A stretch of DNA of 64,000 nucleotides, taken from positions 1-64,000 of the forward strand of contig WRKT01000011.1 of the NCBI GenBank assembly GCA_009777995.1, written 5' to 3'. The position numbers were made by a program, and so were the translations under genes. How positions within the stretch are numbered: the first letter of the stretch is position 1; every line of letters begins with the position of its first letter. Source of the stretch: Treponema sp. (GTDB lineage: Bacteria > Spirochaetota > Spirochaetia > Treponematales > Breznakiellaceae). Shown here one piece after another: positions 25,458 to 33,974 of this stretch. Under the pieces are notes generated by a model. That model ran no database searches and was not told the DNA's origin. It saw nothing but the letters and a program-made list of their open reading frames with translations.

Positions 25458-26558
25458 ATGATTAAGCTTTTTTTTCTTTTTTTTCTGTGTTTAATACCCT
25501 GTTTTGGACAGGATTTGACAATCGATCAAAATGATTTCGCCCTTGAACAAAGAGAAGAAGAAGGCTTTCATCTATTTATCCGAAAAAAAACTGATATCAG
25601 CTCTGTATTGCTCACCGAATCGACAAGGGACCCGAGCATGTCAGAGGCAAATTATGCCTATAGGGCCCTTGAATGGAACCCGATAAACGGCGACGAGATA
25701 AGGCTCTTAGACGGTTTTGCTATACCAAGTGAATCCGGGATTTTCTCCCTTGTCTCATCCACACCTGTTCCCCACCCCGAATTAGGGGAGGCCTTTCACA
25801 TATTTGTCCCTTGGGTTGTAAACTATGGCTATGAGGGCATGAGGCAAAATGAAGTCCGTATGACTGACGGGACTTATATAAATATCAGGACTTTTAGCCT
25901 GCCCTATGCAGATTATAGGGGCAGTTTCTTTGATAATCCCTTCGAGCTAAGGGGTATACAGAGAGCTGTAGAAGCGCCTGACGATACCTACTCCAGGGAA
26001 GCTGTTGTGAGCTTTTCAGAAATTACAAGGAGGGGAGGAGGGGAATTTGTCTTTGCATCGAATCCGACAGAGATGATGGAGCATATTGAAGCCCTGCTTT
26101 TGCAGGAGGCAGGGAATTCCCTTGATATTGTAATTTGTTTTGATACTACGGGCAGCATGGGCAGGTATATTGATGCAGTACGCAGAATGTTAATTCCTAT
26201 GCTGAGAAGACATCTCTCCCGCTTCCCCGACTTCCGTATAGGCCTTGTTTTATACAGGGATTATCCGCCGGATATATATATTACTAGAATTATGCCCTTT
26301 ACAAGGGATTTCTTTTATTTTCAGAGATACTTAAGTGCGGCAGTCGCCTGGGGCGGGGGTGATATTCCTGAAGCTGTTTATGAGGCCCTTTATGACGGTG
26401 CAGACAAGTTCCCCTGGGCCCTGGATTCAAGGTTGATGATCCTAATCGGTGATGCCCCCCCTCATCCTGAGCCGAGGGGAGAAATTACTGCTGAAATGGC
26501 ATATCGCAGAATCGAGGAGCAGGGAATTACTGTGAGTGCAATACTCCTTCCGCAATAG
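25458..26558 (+). CDS. Exported von Willebrand factor A-domain protein
   Basis: 366 residues with a signal peptide (MIKLFFLFFLCLIPCFGQ). The vWA domain begins near residue 218 with a complete MIDAS motif (DTTGSMGRY) and continues to the end (RLMILIGDAPPHPE). The preceding ~200 residues are strand-rich and unrecognised. vWA proteins bind partners through a metal ion; here it would act in the periplasm or on the surface. GATAAT/TAATAT lies 5-7 bases before the ATG with no ribosome site, so a leaderless message is likely. Confidence 0.75.
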   Translation: MIKLFFLFFLCLIPCFGQDLTIDQNDFALEQREEEGFHLFIRKKTDISSVLLTESTRDPSMSEANYAYRALEWNPINGDEIRLLDGFAIPSESGIFSLVSSTPVPHPELGEAFHIFVPWVVNYGYEGMRQNEVRMTDGTYINIRTFSLPYADYRGSFFDNPFELRGIQRAVEAPDDTYSREAVVSFSEITRRGGGEFVFASNPTEMMEHIEALLLQEAGNSLDIVICFDTTGSMGRYIDAVRRMLIPMLRRHLSRFPDFRIGLVLYRDYPPDIYITRIMPFTRDFFYFQRYLSAAVAWGGGDIPEAVYEALYDGADKFPWALDSRLMILIGDAPPHPEPRGEITAEMAYRRIEEQGITVSAILLPQ

Positions 26559-26564
26559 TTTTTT

Positions 26565-26981
26565 CTATCTTCTTCGGAAGAAGGGGATATTACGGCGGGC
26601 CTCTTCCTCATCTATCCTTTCAAGCACTATATGTGAAAGAATCTCAAATTGAGGGGGGAGCATTTGCCCCCCGGGGCCGTTATATCTTTCCAAAAGATTA
26701 TTAAACATGGACCTTGAAAGGTCAAAATTACGTTGTTTATAGTGGATAAAGGCTATTTCATACTCGGCAGCACAGATATAGTCTATATTAAGCGGATAAC
26801 GTTCGATTAGGACCTCGTAATACTGCAATGCATGAGCGAACCTATTCCTGTCGGAGGCTTCCTGCCCCCTCTGGATAAGCTCCATCGGGCTGAGGTCATT
26901 CGGTACAGTTATCGGGGTAGTCGCACAGGAGAGTATTAAGACCGTAAGGGCAAGCACTATTGCCGATTTTGCAAATCTCAT
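26565..26981 (-). CDS. TPR-type lipoprotein
   Basis: 138 residues with a lipobox (LILSC, Cys19). The mature part has two or three tetratricopeptide-like helix pairs (ELIQRGQEASDRNRFAHALQYYEVLIERYP, CAAEYEIAFIHYKQRNFDLSRSMFNNLL), resembling BamD-like lipoproteins in miniature. Probably in the inner leaflet of the outer membrane; role unknown. It follows the 165-residue gene by 39 bp and is convergent with the vWA gene. Confidence 0.7.
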   Translation of the reverse strand: MRFAKSAIVLALTVLILSCATTPITVPNDLSPMELIQRGQEASDRNRFAHALQYYEVLIERYPLNIDYICAAEYEIAFIHYKQRNFDLSRSMFNNLLERYNGPGGQMLPPQFEILSHIVLERIDEEEARRNIPFFRRR

Positions 26982-27020
26982 AGGTTTTCTATACCATTTT
27001 AGCGGTAAAAATACAAGGGA

Positions 27021-27518
27021 TTAAGAGCGAAGCTTGAAATTTTTCTTTAGGAGATTTAATAGATTTTTTAACCGTTCGTCAAATTTATCTGCAATGGGAA
27101 TAACGGCAAAAATATCCCTTCTCTCCCTTTCAAACCAATTATAGAGCCGCTCCCGGATTTCAAGATCAGAATCCTTCGCCCCTGTCATTTTTACGAGGGT
27201 GATCATTTCGTCCTTTGAAAACATTATACTTTTATTCCTAAAATACAGATAATAACTGCTCCCGCTTTGTGTTGCCTCGATTCGCATTTTATTATCCGCT
27301 TTTTGCTCCGCTTTCTTTACAATAGTATTTTTACGGGAAGATGCGCTTTTTATCGAAAGTGCAGTCTTGTTTAGCTCAGTCACCTGCATATTGTAGAGAT
27401 GGATTCGGGCTTGCTCCACAAGAAAGGCCAGGCCCTCCTCATCGAGCTTAGGGATTAGACTCCGAAGTTCCTTTGCCAAAGGTTCATTTTTGCTTGCCGT
27501 CTTTTTTCCTTTTGCCAT
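27021..27518 (-). CDS. Conserved-looking hypothetical protein
   Basis: 165 residues, lysine-rich and helical, with no signal peptide. A central strand pair (SSYYLYFRNKSIMFSKDEMITLVKM) is followed by RERLYNWFERERRDIFAVI. I do not recognise the family. GGGGGA precedes the ATG and an extended -10 promoter lies about 45 bp upstream. Confidence 0.55.
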   Translation of the reverse strand: MAKGKKTASKNEPLAKELRSLIPKLDEEGLAFLVEQARIHLYNMQVTELNKTALSIKSASSRKNTIVKKAEQKADNKMRIEATQSGSSYYLYFRNKSIMFSKDEMITLVKMTGAKDSDLEIRERLYNWFERERRDIFAVIPIADKFDERLKNLLNLLKKNFKLRS

Positions 27519-27559
27519 TAATCCCCCTGAGACCTTTAAATGATCTCCTCTTTTCTGTT

Positions 27560-27568
27560 ATTATAGCA
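27560..27568 (-). promoter_or_regulatory. Extended -10 promoter for the minus-strand pair
   Basis: On the minus strand the sequence reads TGCTATAAT, an extended -10 without a good -35. Transcription would start about 35 bases before the 165-residue gene. Confidence 0.5.
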
Positions 27569-27769
27569 TAGAAGAAGAAAACAAGAAGTATGATAGGATT
27601 ATTTATGATAATTAGTATATCATATAGATGATGGCTTCATTTTCCTGCTGCTAACCATACTCGATTTTCGCTAAATGTTTTAAAAATTTGTAAAAAAAGT
27701 GTAAAAAACTGTTGAAAAGTAAAGCAAAACACATTTCCGCGCAGTATATAGGGTATGGAGGAAAGTGTA

Positions 27770-28285
27770 ATGAATGATGTATCAATAAAAATTAGGGACA
27801 TGATCTATGAAATTCGTGGACAAAGGGTCATGTTCGACAGGGATTTGGCTGTTTTATATCAGGTAGAGACTAAGAATCTGAATAGGATAGTTAAAAGGAA
27901 TATTGCGCGATTTCCTGAAGATTTTATGTTTAAATTAACAAGAAGTGAAATCTATAACTTGAGGTGCCAATTTGGCACCTCAAGTTGGGGTGGTTCTAGG
28001 TACAGCCCCTATGTCTTCACAGAACAGGGCATCGCCATGCTTTCAGGCTTGCTAAACAGCGATATTGCCATATCTGTTAATATTGAAATCATGCGAACAT
28101 TCATAAAATTAAGGCAATATGTTCTATCGCAACCGGGTATAAATGAGCAAATCGCTGATTTACGCAATCTTCTAATGCTATATATCGAAAAAAATGATAA
28201 ACGTGTGAATGACATCATCATTGCCCTGGATAGCCTGATCTGTAAACCTGAGCCGGCAAAACGTATTGGTTTTAATGTCGACTAG
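27770..28285 (+). CDS. ORF6N-domain protein (phage antirepressor-like)
   Basis: 171 residues from the ATG at 27770; GGAGG of the ribosome site overlaps an earlier ATG at 27755, so the later start is right. The ORF6N/KilA-N-type DNA-binding domain is clear (EIRGQRVMFDRDLAVLYQVETKNLNRIVKRNIARFPEDFMFKLT, then YVFTEQGIAMLSGLLNSDIAISVNIEIMRTF). The C-terminus is helical. Such genes move with phages and mobile islands, and stand alone here between core genes. The coding sequence contains a perfect 31-bp palindrome at the variable spot of the domain. Confidence 0.85.
   Translation: MNDVSIKIRDMIYEIRGQRVMFDRDLAVLYQVETKNLNRIVKRNIARFPEDFMFKLTRSEIYNLRCQFGTSSWGGSRYSPYVFTEQGIAMLSGLLNSDIAISVNIEIMRTFIKLRQYVLSQPGINEQIADLRNLLMLYIEKNDKRVNDIIIALDSLICKPEPAKRIGFNVD
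27956..27986. repeat. Perfect 31-bp palindrome inside the ORF6N gene
   Basis: A 15-base arm (27956-27970, AACTTGAGGTGCCAA), a single T, and the exact complementary arm (27972-27986). It encodes the residues NLRCQFGTSS between the DNA-binding region and the YVFTEQG motif. The RNA would form an extremely stable hairpin within the message. Confidence 0.9.
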
Positions 28286-28320
28286 AAATCAAAATAGGGT
28301 CTAGGCTACACTGCAAGTAC

Positions 28321-30207
28321 ATGCGCACCTATAGCGGCCCTTTTAAGATAATCCTGACCTGCCTTGCAATCTTCTGGGTAGTATTCCAGCTTTACTTCAA
28401 TACAATTGGCTCAATGGAAGCCATCAGCTTTCGGGCATATCATTCTCTATTCCTATTAATCTTCTGCTTCTGCTATTTTCCTTTGTATAGAAAAGAAGCC
28501 CTAAACCGAAAACTGCCGGGCATATTCGACTTTGTCTTGATTGCCCTGTCCCTCTTTGTCTTTATGTACTTCATTTTAAACTATCCTCGAATTGCAATGG
28601 CGGGGGGCTTTGTCACGCAGGCAGAGAACATCCTTGGCATACTTGCTCTTATTCTGGTCTTTCTTGCTGCCCGCCGGGCTGCAGGTGCCCTTGTATGGCT
28701 TGCCCTTATCTTCCTTGCCTATAATGTCCTCGGGCGCTTTCTTCCCGACGGGCCCTTTCGCCTTGCAAGCCTTTCGGTTAATCGAATTGTCGGGCATCTA
28801 TTCTGGAGCAGCCAGGGAATCTTCGGGACGGGCATTGGCGTTTCTGCCACTTACATCTTTGTCTTCATCCTCTTCGGCTCATTTCTAAACAAGTCAGGTT
28901 TTACAAATCTTATCAACGATCTTTCTCTAACCCTTGTCGGTAAAACTGCAGGAGGGCCCGCGAAGGTTGCAGTCCTTGCCAACGGTCTAATGGGCATGAT
29001 CAATGGGGCAGCGACTGCCATTGTTGCTACAACCGGAAGTATCACCATCCCGATGATGAGAAAGGCCGGCTATAGCAAGGAGTACTCTGCCGGTGTTGTT
29101 GCCGCCGCTGCATCGGGAGGGCAGTTTTGTCCGCCAATCATGGGGGCCGTCGCCTTTTTAATGGCGGAGTTTCTTGGGGTTTCTTATACTGTTGTTGCAA
29201 TGGCAGCAATAGTTCCTGCCTTTCTTTATTACTTCGGCATCCTTGCAGCTGTTCACTTCAAGGCAAAGAGCGAGGGTCTTTCGGGGCTTTCTATGGAGAA
29301 TCTGCCCAATGCCATACAGGTCCTAAAAAAAGAAGGGCACCTTCTTGCACCGCTTATTTCGCTCCTTATAATCATGTTCTTAGGGTTTACTCCCCTCTTC
29401 GCCTGTGTCATTTCCATCTTTGTGACAATTGCCTGTTCATGGTTGCGAAAAGAAACCCGCATGGACTTGAGTAAAATAATCAATGCCTGCGAAGAGGGGG
29501 TTCGCGGTGCGATAAGTGTTGGCGTATGCTGTATCATCATCGGGGTTATTATCGGGACAGTGTCCTTAACCGGGCTTGGTCTTCGTTTCGGTTTCCAGAT
29601 GCTTCGTGTGGTGGGCGAGGGGGAGCTGCTCAAGGCAGGGGTGATGGTAGCGATAATGAGCACAATTTTGGGAATGGGAGTTCCCGGGATTGCCTCCTAT
29701 GTAATAGTCACCGCAGTGGCAGTCCCTGTAATGATAAACGCAGGAGCCGTCCCCATTGTTGCCCATCTCTTCTGCCTCTTTTACGCCTCCCTTTCAAATA
29801 TTACTCCCCCCGTGGCAATCTCTTCCTTCGTTGCATCGGGGATTGCAGGCTCGAATCACACCAAGACGGCTTTCCTTGCAATGCGTGTAGCCCTTGCCGG
29901 TTTCATTCTTCCGTTTTTCTTCCTGTTTAACCCCATCCTTCTTCTTGGTACAGCTCCCGAAGGAAGTACAGTTATTCAGGTGATAATTTCCATTGTAACT
30001 GCAAGTGCAGGAATCTTGCTTCTGTCCTCTGCAACGGAAGGCCGGTTTATCAGAAAAAGTTATTGGCTCGAACGTATTGTTTGCATTGTGGCAGCAGGGC
30101 TCTTGATTGATTCTTCAATTTTTACCGATAATATCGGAATTATCCTTTTGGTATTACTTATTTTATTTCAGATTTATTTTAAAGTTGATAAAAAGAAGAA
30201 AGCATGA
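28321..30207 (+). CDS. TRAP transporter fused permease (TAXI type)
   Basis: 628 residues with many membrane helices. The N-terminal ~160 residues correspond to the small DctQ-like subunit and the rest to the large DctM-like subunit (VAVLANGLMGMINGAATAIVATTGSITIPMM; AAAASGGQFCPPIMGAVAFLMAEFLGV; MGVPGIASYVIVTAVAVPVM). Fused permeases of this length go with TAXI-type binding proteins, and one follows with a 4-bp ATGA overlap. The pair imports an organic acid with an ion gradient; the substrate is unknown. No ribosome site is clear, and the gene starts 36 bp after the ORF6N gene. Confidence 0.9.
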   Translation: MRTYSGPFKIILTCLAIFWVVFQLYFNTIGSMEAISFRAYHSLFLLIFCFCYFPLYRKEALNRKLPGIFDFVLIALSLFVFMYFILNYPRIAMAGGFVTQAENILGILALILVFLAARRAAGALVWLALIFLAYNVLGRFLPDGPFRLASLSVNRIVGHLFWSSQGIFGTGIGVSATYIFVFILFGSFLNKSGFTNLINDLSLTLVGKTAGGPAKVAVLANGLMGMINGAATAIVATTGSITIPMMRKAGYSKEYSAGVVAAAASGGQFCPPIMGAVAFLMAEFLGVSYTVVAMAAIVPAFLYYFGILAAVHFKAKSEGLSGLSMENLPNAIQVLKKEGHLLAPLISLLIIMFLGFTPLFACVISIFVTIACSWLRKETRMDLSKIINACEEGVRGAISVGVCCIIIGVIIGTVSLTGLGLRFGFQMLRVVGEGELLKAGVMVAIMSTILGMGVPGIASYVIVTAVAVPVMINAGAVPIVAHLFCLFYASLSNITPPVAISSFVASGIAGSNHTKTAFLAMRVALAGFILPFFFLFNPILLLGTAPEGSTVIQVIISIVTASAGILLLSSATEGRFIRKSYWLERIVCIVAAGLLIDSSIFTDNIGIILLVLLILFQIYFKVDKKKKA

Positions 30208-31223
30208 TGCAAAGAATATTTTTTAAGTTATTTTTTATTTTAGTGATGATTTTACCTATGGCTTTCCTCCCCGGCTGCTCGCGCGGAAGCCGCGCCGAAA
30301 ACCGCACCGAGAGGACACAGACAGTATTCCTAAACTTTCCGACAGCGAATATGGGAGGGGCGGTGTTCACGATAGGTGCTGCCCTTGCAAATATCTGGAA
30401 CGAGAACATCGACGGGCTTCTCGTCTCAGCAGAAGCCTCCAACGGAGGAATCCAGAATCTCGGCTTAATGGCAAGCGGCGATGCTCATGTGTCGGTGGCT
30501 GTAACAAGTATAATCACCGAGCAGAAACAGGGCATTGGTGTTTTTTCAGGAAGGCAGTACGAGGGGGTGAGGATTTTAAGTGCCCTTTATTCCAATTATA
30601 ATCAGATAGTCGTGGATGCAAGTACAGGGATTAGGACCCTTAACGATGTGGCAGGCAGGCGCTTTGCCCCCGGTGCGCCGGGAAGCACCACCGAGGTTGA
30701 GACCCGTCTCCACATGACAGCCGCAGGCATGAGTTACCCCGACGACATAAGGGCCCAATTTGTAGGATTTTCCGAGGCAGTCGATTTAATGCGAAACAGG
30801 CAGTTGGACGGGGTCTGGGTGCAGGCAGGCATCCCCACAGCGGCGGTCAGCGAGATGTACCTGACGGCAGGGGGCACCTTAATATCCATGGACGCAGAGC
30901 TGGTAAGGAAAATGACCACCGACTATTCCTGGTATAACCACGCCTATATCCCTGCGGGGACCTACGAGGGCCAGAACGAAGACATCCGTACAACCAGCAT
31001 AACTATCACCCTTATAATCGATGAAAAACTAAGTGACGATCTTGTCTACGAAATGACCAGGGTACTCTGGGAAAATATCGAAAGGTTAAAAACAAGTCAT
31101 AGTGCCTTAAGGGATGTGACCTTAGAGCATAGCGTCCAAAATCTTGCAGGCCTGCCCCTGCATCCCGGCTCTGAAAGATACTATAGAGAAATGGGGCTGG
31201 TAATTATGAATGGTATAAGGTAA
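30204..31223 (+). CDS. TAXI-family TRAP transporter solute-binding lipoprotein
   Basis: 339 residues. A hydrophobic leader ends in a lipobox (FLPGCSRG), so the protein is a lipoprotein on the periplasmic side. The TAXI-type features are GGAVFTIGAALANIWNENI near the N-terminus, GRRFAPGAPGSTTEVETRLHM and GVWVQAGIPTAAVSEM. It delivers solute to the fused permease encoded immediately upstream. Confidence 0.88.
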   Translation: MMQRIFFKLFFILVMILPMAFLPGCSRGSRAENRTERTQTVFLNFPTANMGGAVFTIGAALANIWNENIDGLLVSAEASNGGIQNLGLMASGDAHVSVAVTSIITEQKQGIGVFSGRQYEGVRILSALYSNYNQIVVDASTGIRTLNDVAGRRFAPGAPGSTTEVETRLHMTAAGMSYPDDIRAQFVGFSEAVDLMRNRQLDGVWVQAGIPTAAVSEMYLTAGGTLISMDAELVRKMTTDYSWYNHAYIPAGTYEGQNEDIRTTSITITLIIDEKLSDDLVYEMTRVLWENIERLKTSHSALRDVTLEHSVQNLAGLPLHPGSERYYREMGLVIMNGIR

Positions 31224-31236
31224 GCTTAACGTCACT

Positions 31237-31596
31237 ATGAAGAAGATAATTCATGTAGAGAACAGCGAGTTTTTCAGGAAACTGATGAGAACCTTCCTTG
31301 AAAAAGAGGGCTTTGAAGTTGAGAGTTTTGACAGCGCACAAGAGGCTAACTTTTCCATAGGAGCCGGCTCGGGCGATATGGTAATAACGGCCATGACCTT
31401 TCATGATATTGACGGGTTTGATTTCGTACATAAGATTCTGGAATCCTTCTCGGGGCCGGTAATCGTTGTAAGCTCCAGCGTGGATAAAGACCTTGAGGAA
31501 AAGCTCCTTGATCTTGGAATCCGAGCTGCCCTAAGTAAGTCAGGGCAGTGGCAGGAGAGTCTTAAACCGCATCTTGCTTCTCTTAAGAACTCGTAA
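31237..31596 (+). CDS. Pseudo-receiver domain protein (phospho-Asp missing)
   Basis: 119 residues forming one CheY-like domain. The phosphorylated aspartate position (DLVISD in CheY) reads DMVITA here, so Ala52 replaces it; the acidic pair is E8-N9; the conserved lysine (K101 in LSKSG) and the Ser/Thr (VVSSS) remain. It therefore cannot be phosphorylated in the usual way. It starts 13 bp after the TAXI gene and ends in a 14-bp overlap with the convergent MFS gene. It may act by protein contact; partner unknown. Confidence 0.75.
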   Translation: MKKIIHVENSEFFRKLMRTFLEKEGFEVESFDSAQEANFSIGAGSGDMVITAMTFHDIDGFDFVHKILESFSGPVIVVSSSVDKDLEEKLLDLGIRAALSKSGQWQESLKPHLASLKNS

Positions 31597-32800
31597 TAAT
31601 ATCGCTTCTGCGTCCGAGAATGATATAAGCAACTACACCTGCACCAAGAACAATCATCAAAGCGCCTGACATGCCCCGGAAGCTGAAGTTCTGGTAAAGA
31701 TAGCCCCCGCCTGCTGCACCTGCAGCATGACCGAGTGACATGAATATCTCATGAAAAGCAAAGTTCCTCTTTGGGTTCTTTCCTGTAGAACTTGAATAAT
31801 AAACACTTGTAGTATTTGCGCCTGAGTTTATGACTCCAAAAAGCATCGCTGCAAAAATGATAAAACCAAGGGTATTGCCTGCAAGCAGGAAAAGAAAGGC
31901 GCAAAATGTAAGTCCTCCCTGCATCAATAAAAACCACCAGTTCCTGAAATGCCATGCTGTATACTTTGCAAGAACAGCAAAGGCTGCAAACCCTGCTGCA
32001 CAACGGAAAAAGTGTACCATTCCGGCCGTACCTTCAGAAAAACCAAGACCTTCCCTAATATGCAGGGGAAGTATGCTTCCGATTAAACCCATGCAAATAG
32101 CTGCGCTGAAGTTGCAGGCCCAACTGCGATAACGGCAATAGTTTGAGTGTTTATCCTGCTTTAAAACTTGAGTTTCATTTTGCTTTTCAACGGTTTCAGA
32201 CTTTACAGGGCCCCTATCATCCTTACGAAAGTGAAATACCATTAGGAAGTACATTATGAATGCCGAGAGAAAACTTATGTTTACCATTATAAAATTTGCT
32301 GTGCTGTTCCAGCTATAGATAAAACCTGCAATCGGCGGACCTATCATTATAGAAGCCATCCAGCTTCTCTGATAATAACTTATATTTACGCTAAGTTCCT
32401 TGCCGCTGTATCCCGCAGTTACATTTGATATCATCGTGGGCCAGAAAAAACTCATCCCAAGACGCAGAACCAAAAAAGAGACGTAAAGAAGGGTAGGGAC
32501 TCTTGCATAGCCAAGGGGGAAGGAAGTTAACAGCACCACTCCGACAGCAATCGGGAGTACTATTGCGGGATTGAACTTGCTTCCCAGCACGAGGTATAGG
32601 TTTGAGCCCAGAAAATAAGTCAGGGAACCGAGGGCCATGAAAGTGCCCACCTGACCCGGACTGAAAGACAACCAGTCTGTAAGGCGGTAAACCAATGAGA
32701 AGCCCATGGTAACTTCGCCCAAACAAAACAAAAATGTACAGGCATAAAGAAAATGATGTTTTCGTAAAAATCGCACGTCCGTACACTGTACAGCAGACAT
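31583..32800 (-). CDS. Major facilitator superfamily transporter
   Basis: 405 residues with about twelve predicted membrane segments in two halves joined by a charged loop near residue 200 (FRKDDRGPVKSETVEKQNETQVLKQ). The N-half has RLGMSFFWPTMISNVTAGYSG and the C-half GFIIFAAMLFGVINSGANTTSVYYSS. Substrate unknown; overall resemblance is to drug or sugar exporters. It overlaps the convergent pseudo-receiver gene by 14 bp. Confidence 0.75.
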   Translation of the reverse strand: MSAVQCTDVRFLRKHHFLYACTFLFCLGEVTMGFSLVYRLTDWLSFSPGQVGTFMALGSLTYFLGSNLYLVLGSKFNPAIVLPIAVGVVLLTSFPLGYARVPTLLYVSFLVLRLGMSFFWPTMISNVTAGYSGKELSVNISYYQRSWMASIMIGPPIAGFIYSWNSTANFIMVNISFLSAFIMYFLMVFHFRKDDRGPVKSETVEKQNETQVLKQDKHSNYCRYRSWACNFSAAICMGLIGSILPLHIREGLGFSEGTAGMVHFFRCAAGFAAFAVLAKYTAWHFRNWWFLLMQGGLTFCAFLFLLAGNTLGFIIFAAMLFGVINSGANTTSVYYSSSTGKNPKRNFAFHEIFMSLGHAAGAAGGGYLYQNFSFRGMSGALMIVLGAGVVAYIILGRRSDIITSS

Positions 32801-32821
32801 GGATTTTAGTCAATTTCCTTC

Positions 32822-32850
32822 TTTACTTCCAGCCGGTTTTATGGTAAAAT
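32822..32850 (+). promoter_or_regulatory. gapA promoter
   Basis: TTTACT (32822-32827), 17 bases, then TAAAAT (32845-32850). The leader of about 32 nt carries TTGGAGG before the gapA ATG. Confidence 0.6.
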
Positions 32851-32885
32851 TTAAACAGTGTAATTTTATCCAAATTGGAGGTTAG

Positions 32886-33971
<1,086 letters not shown>

Positions 33972-33974
33972 GGC

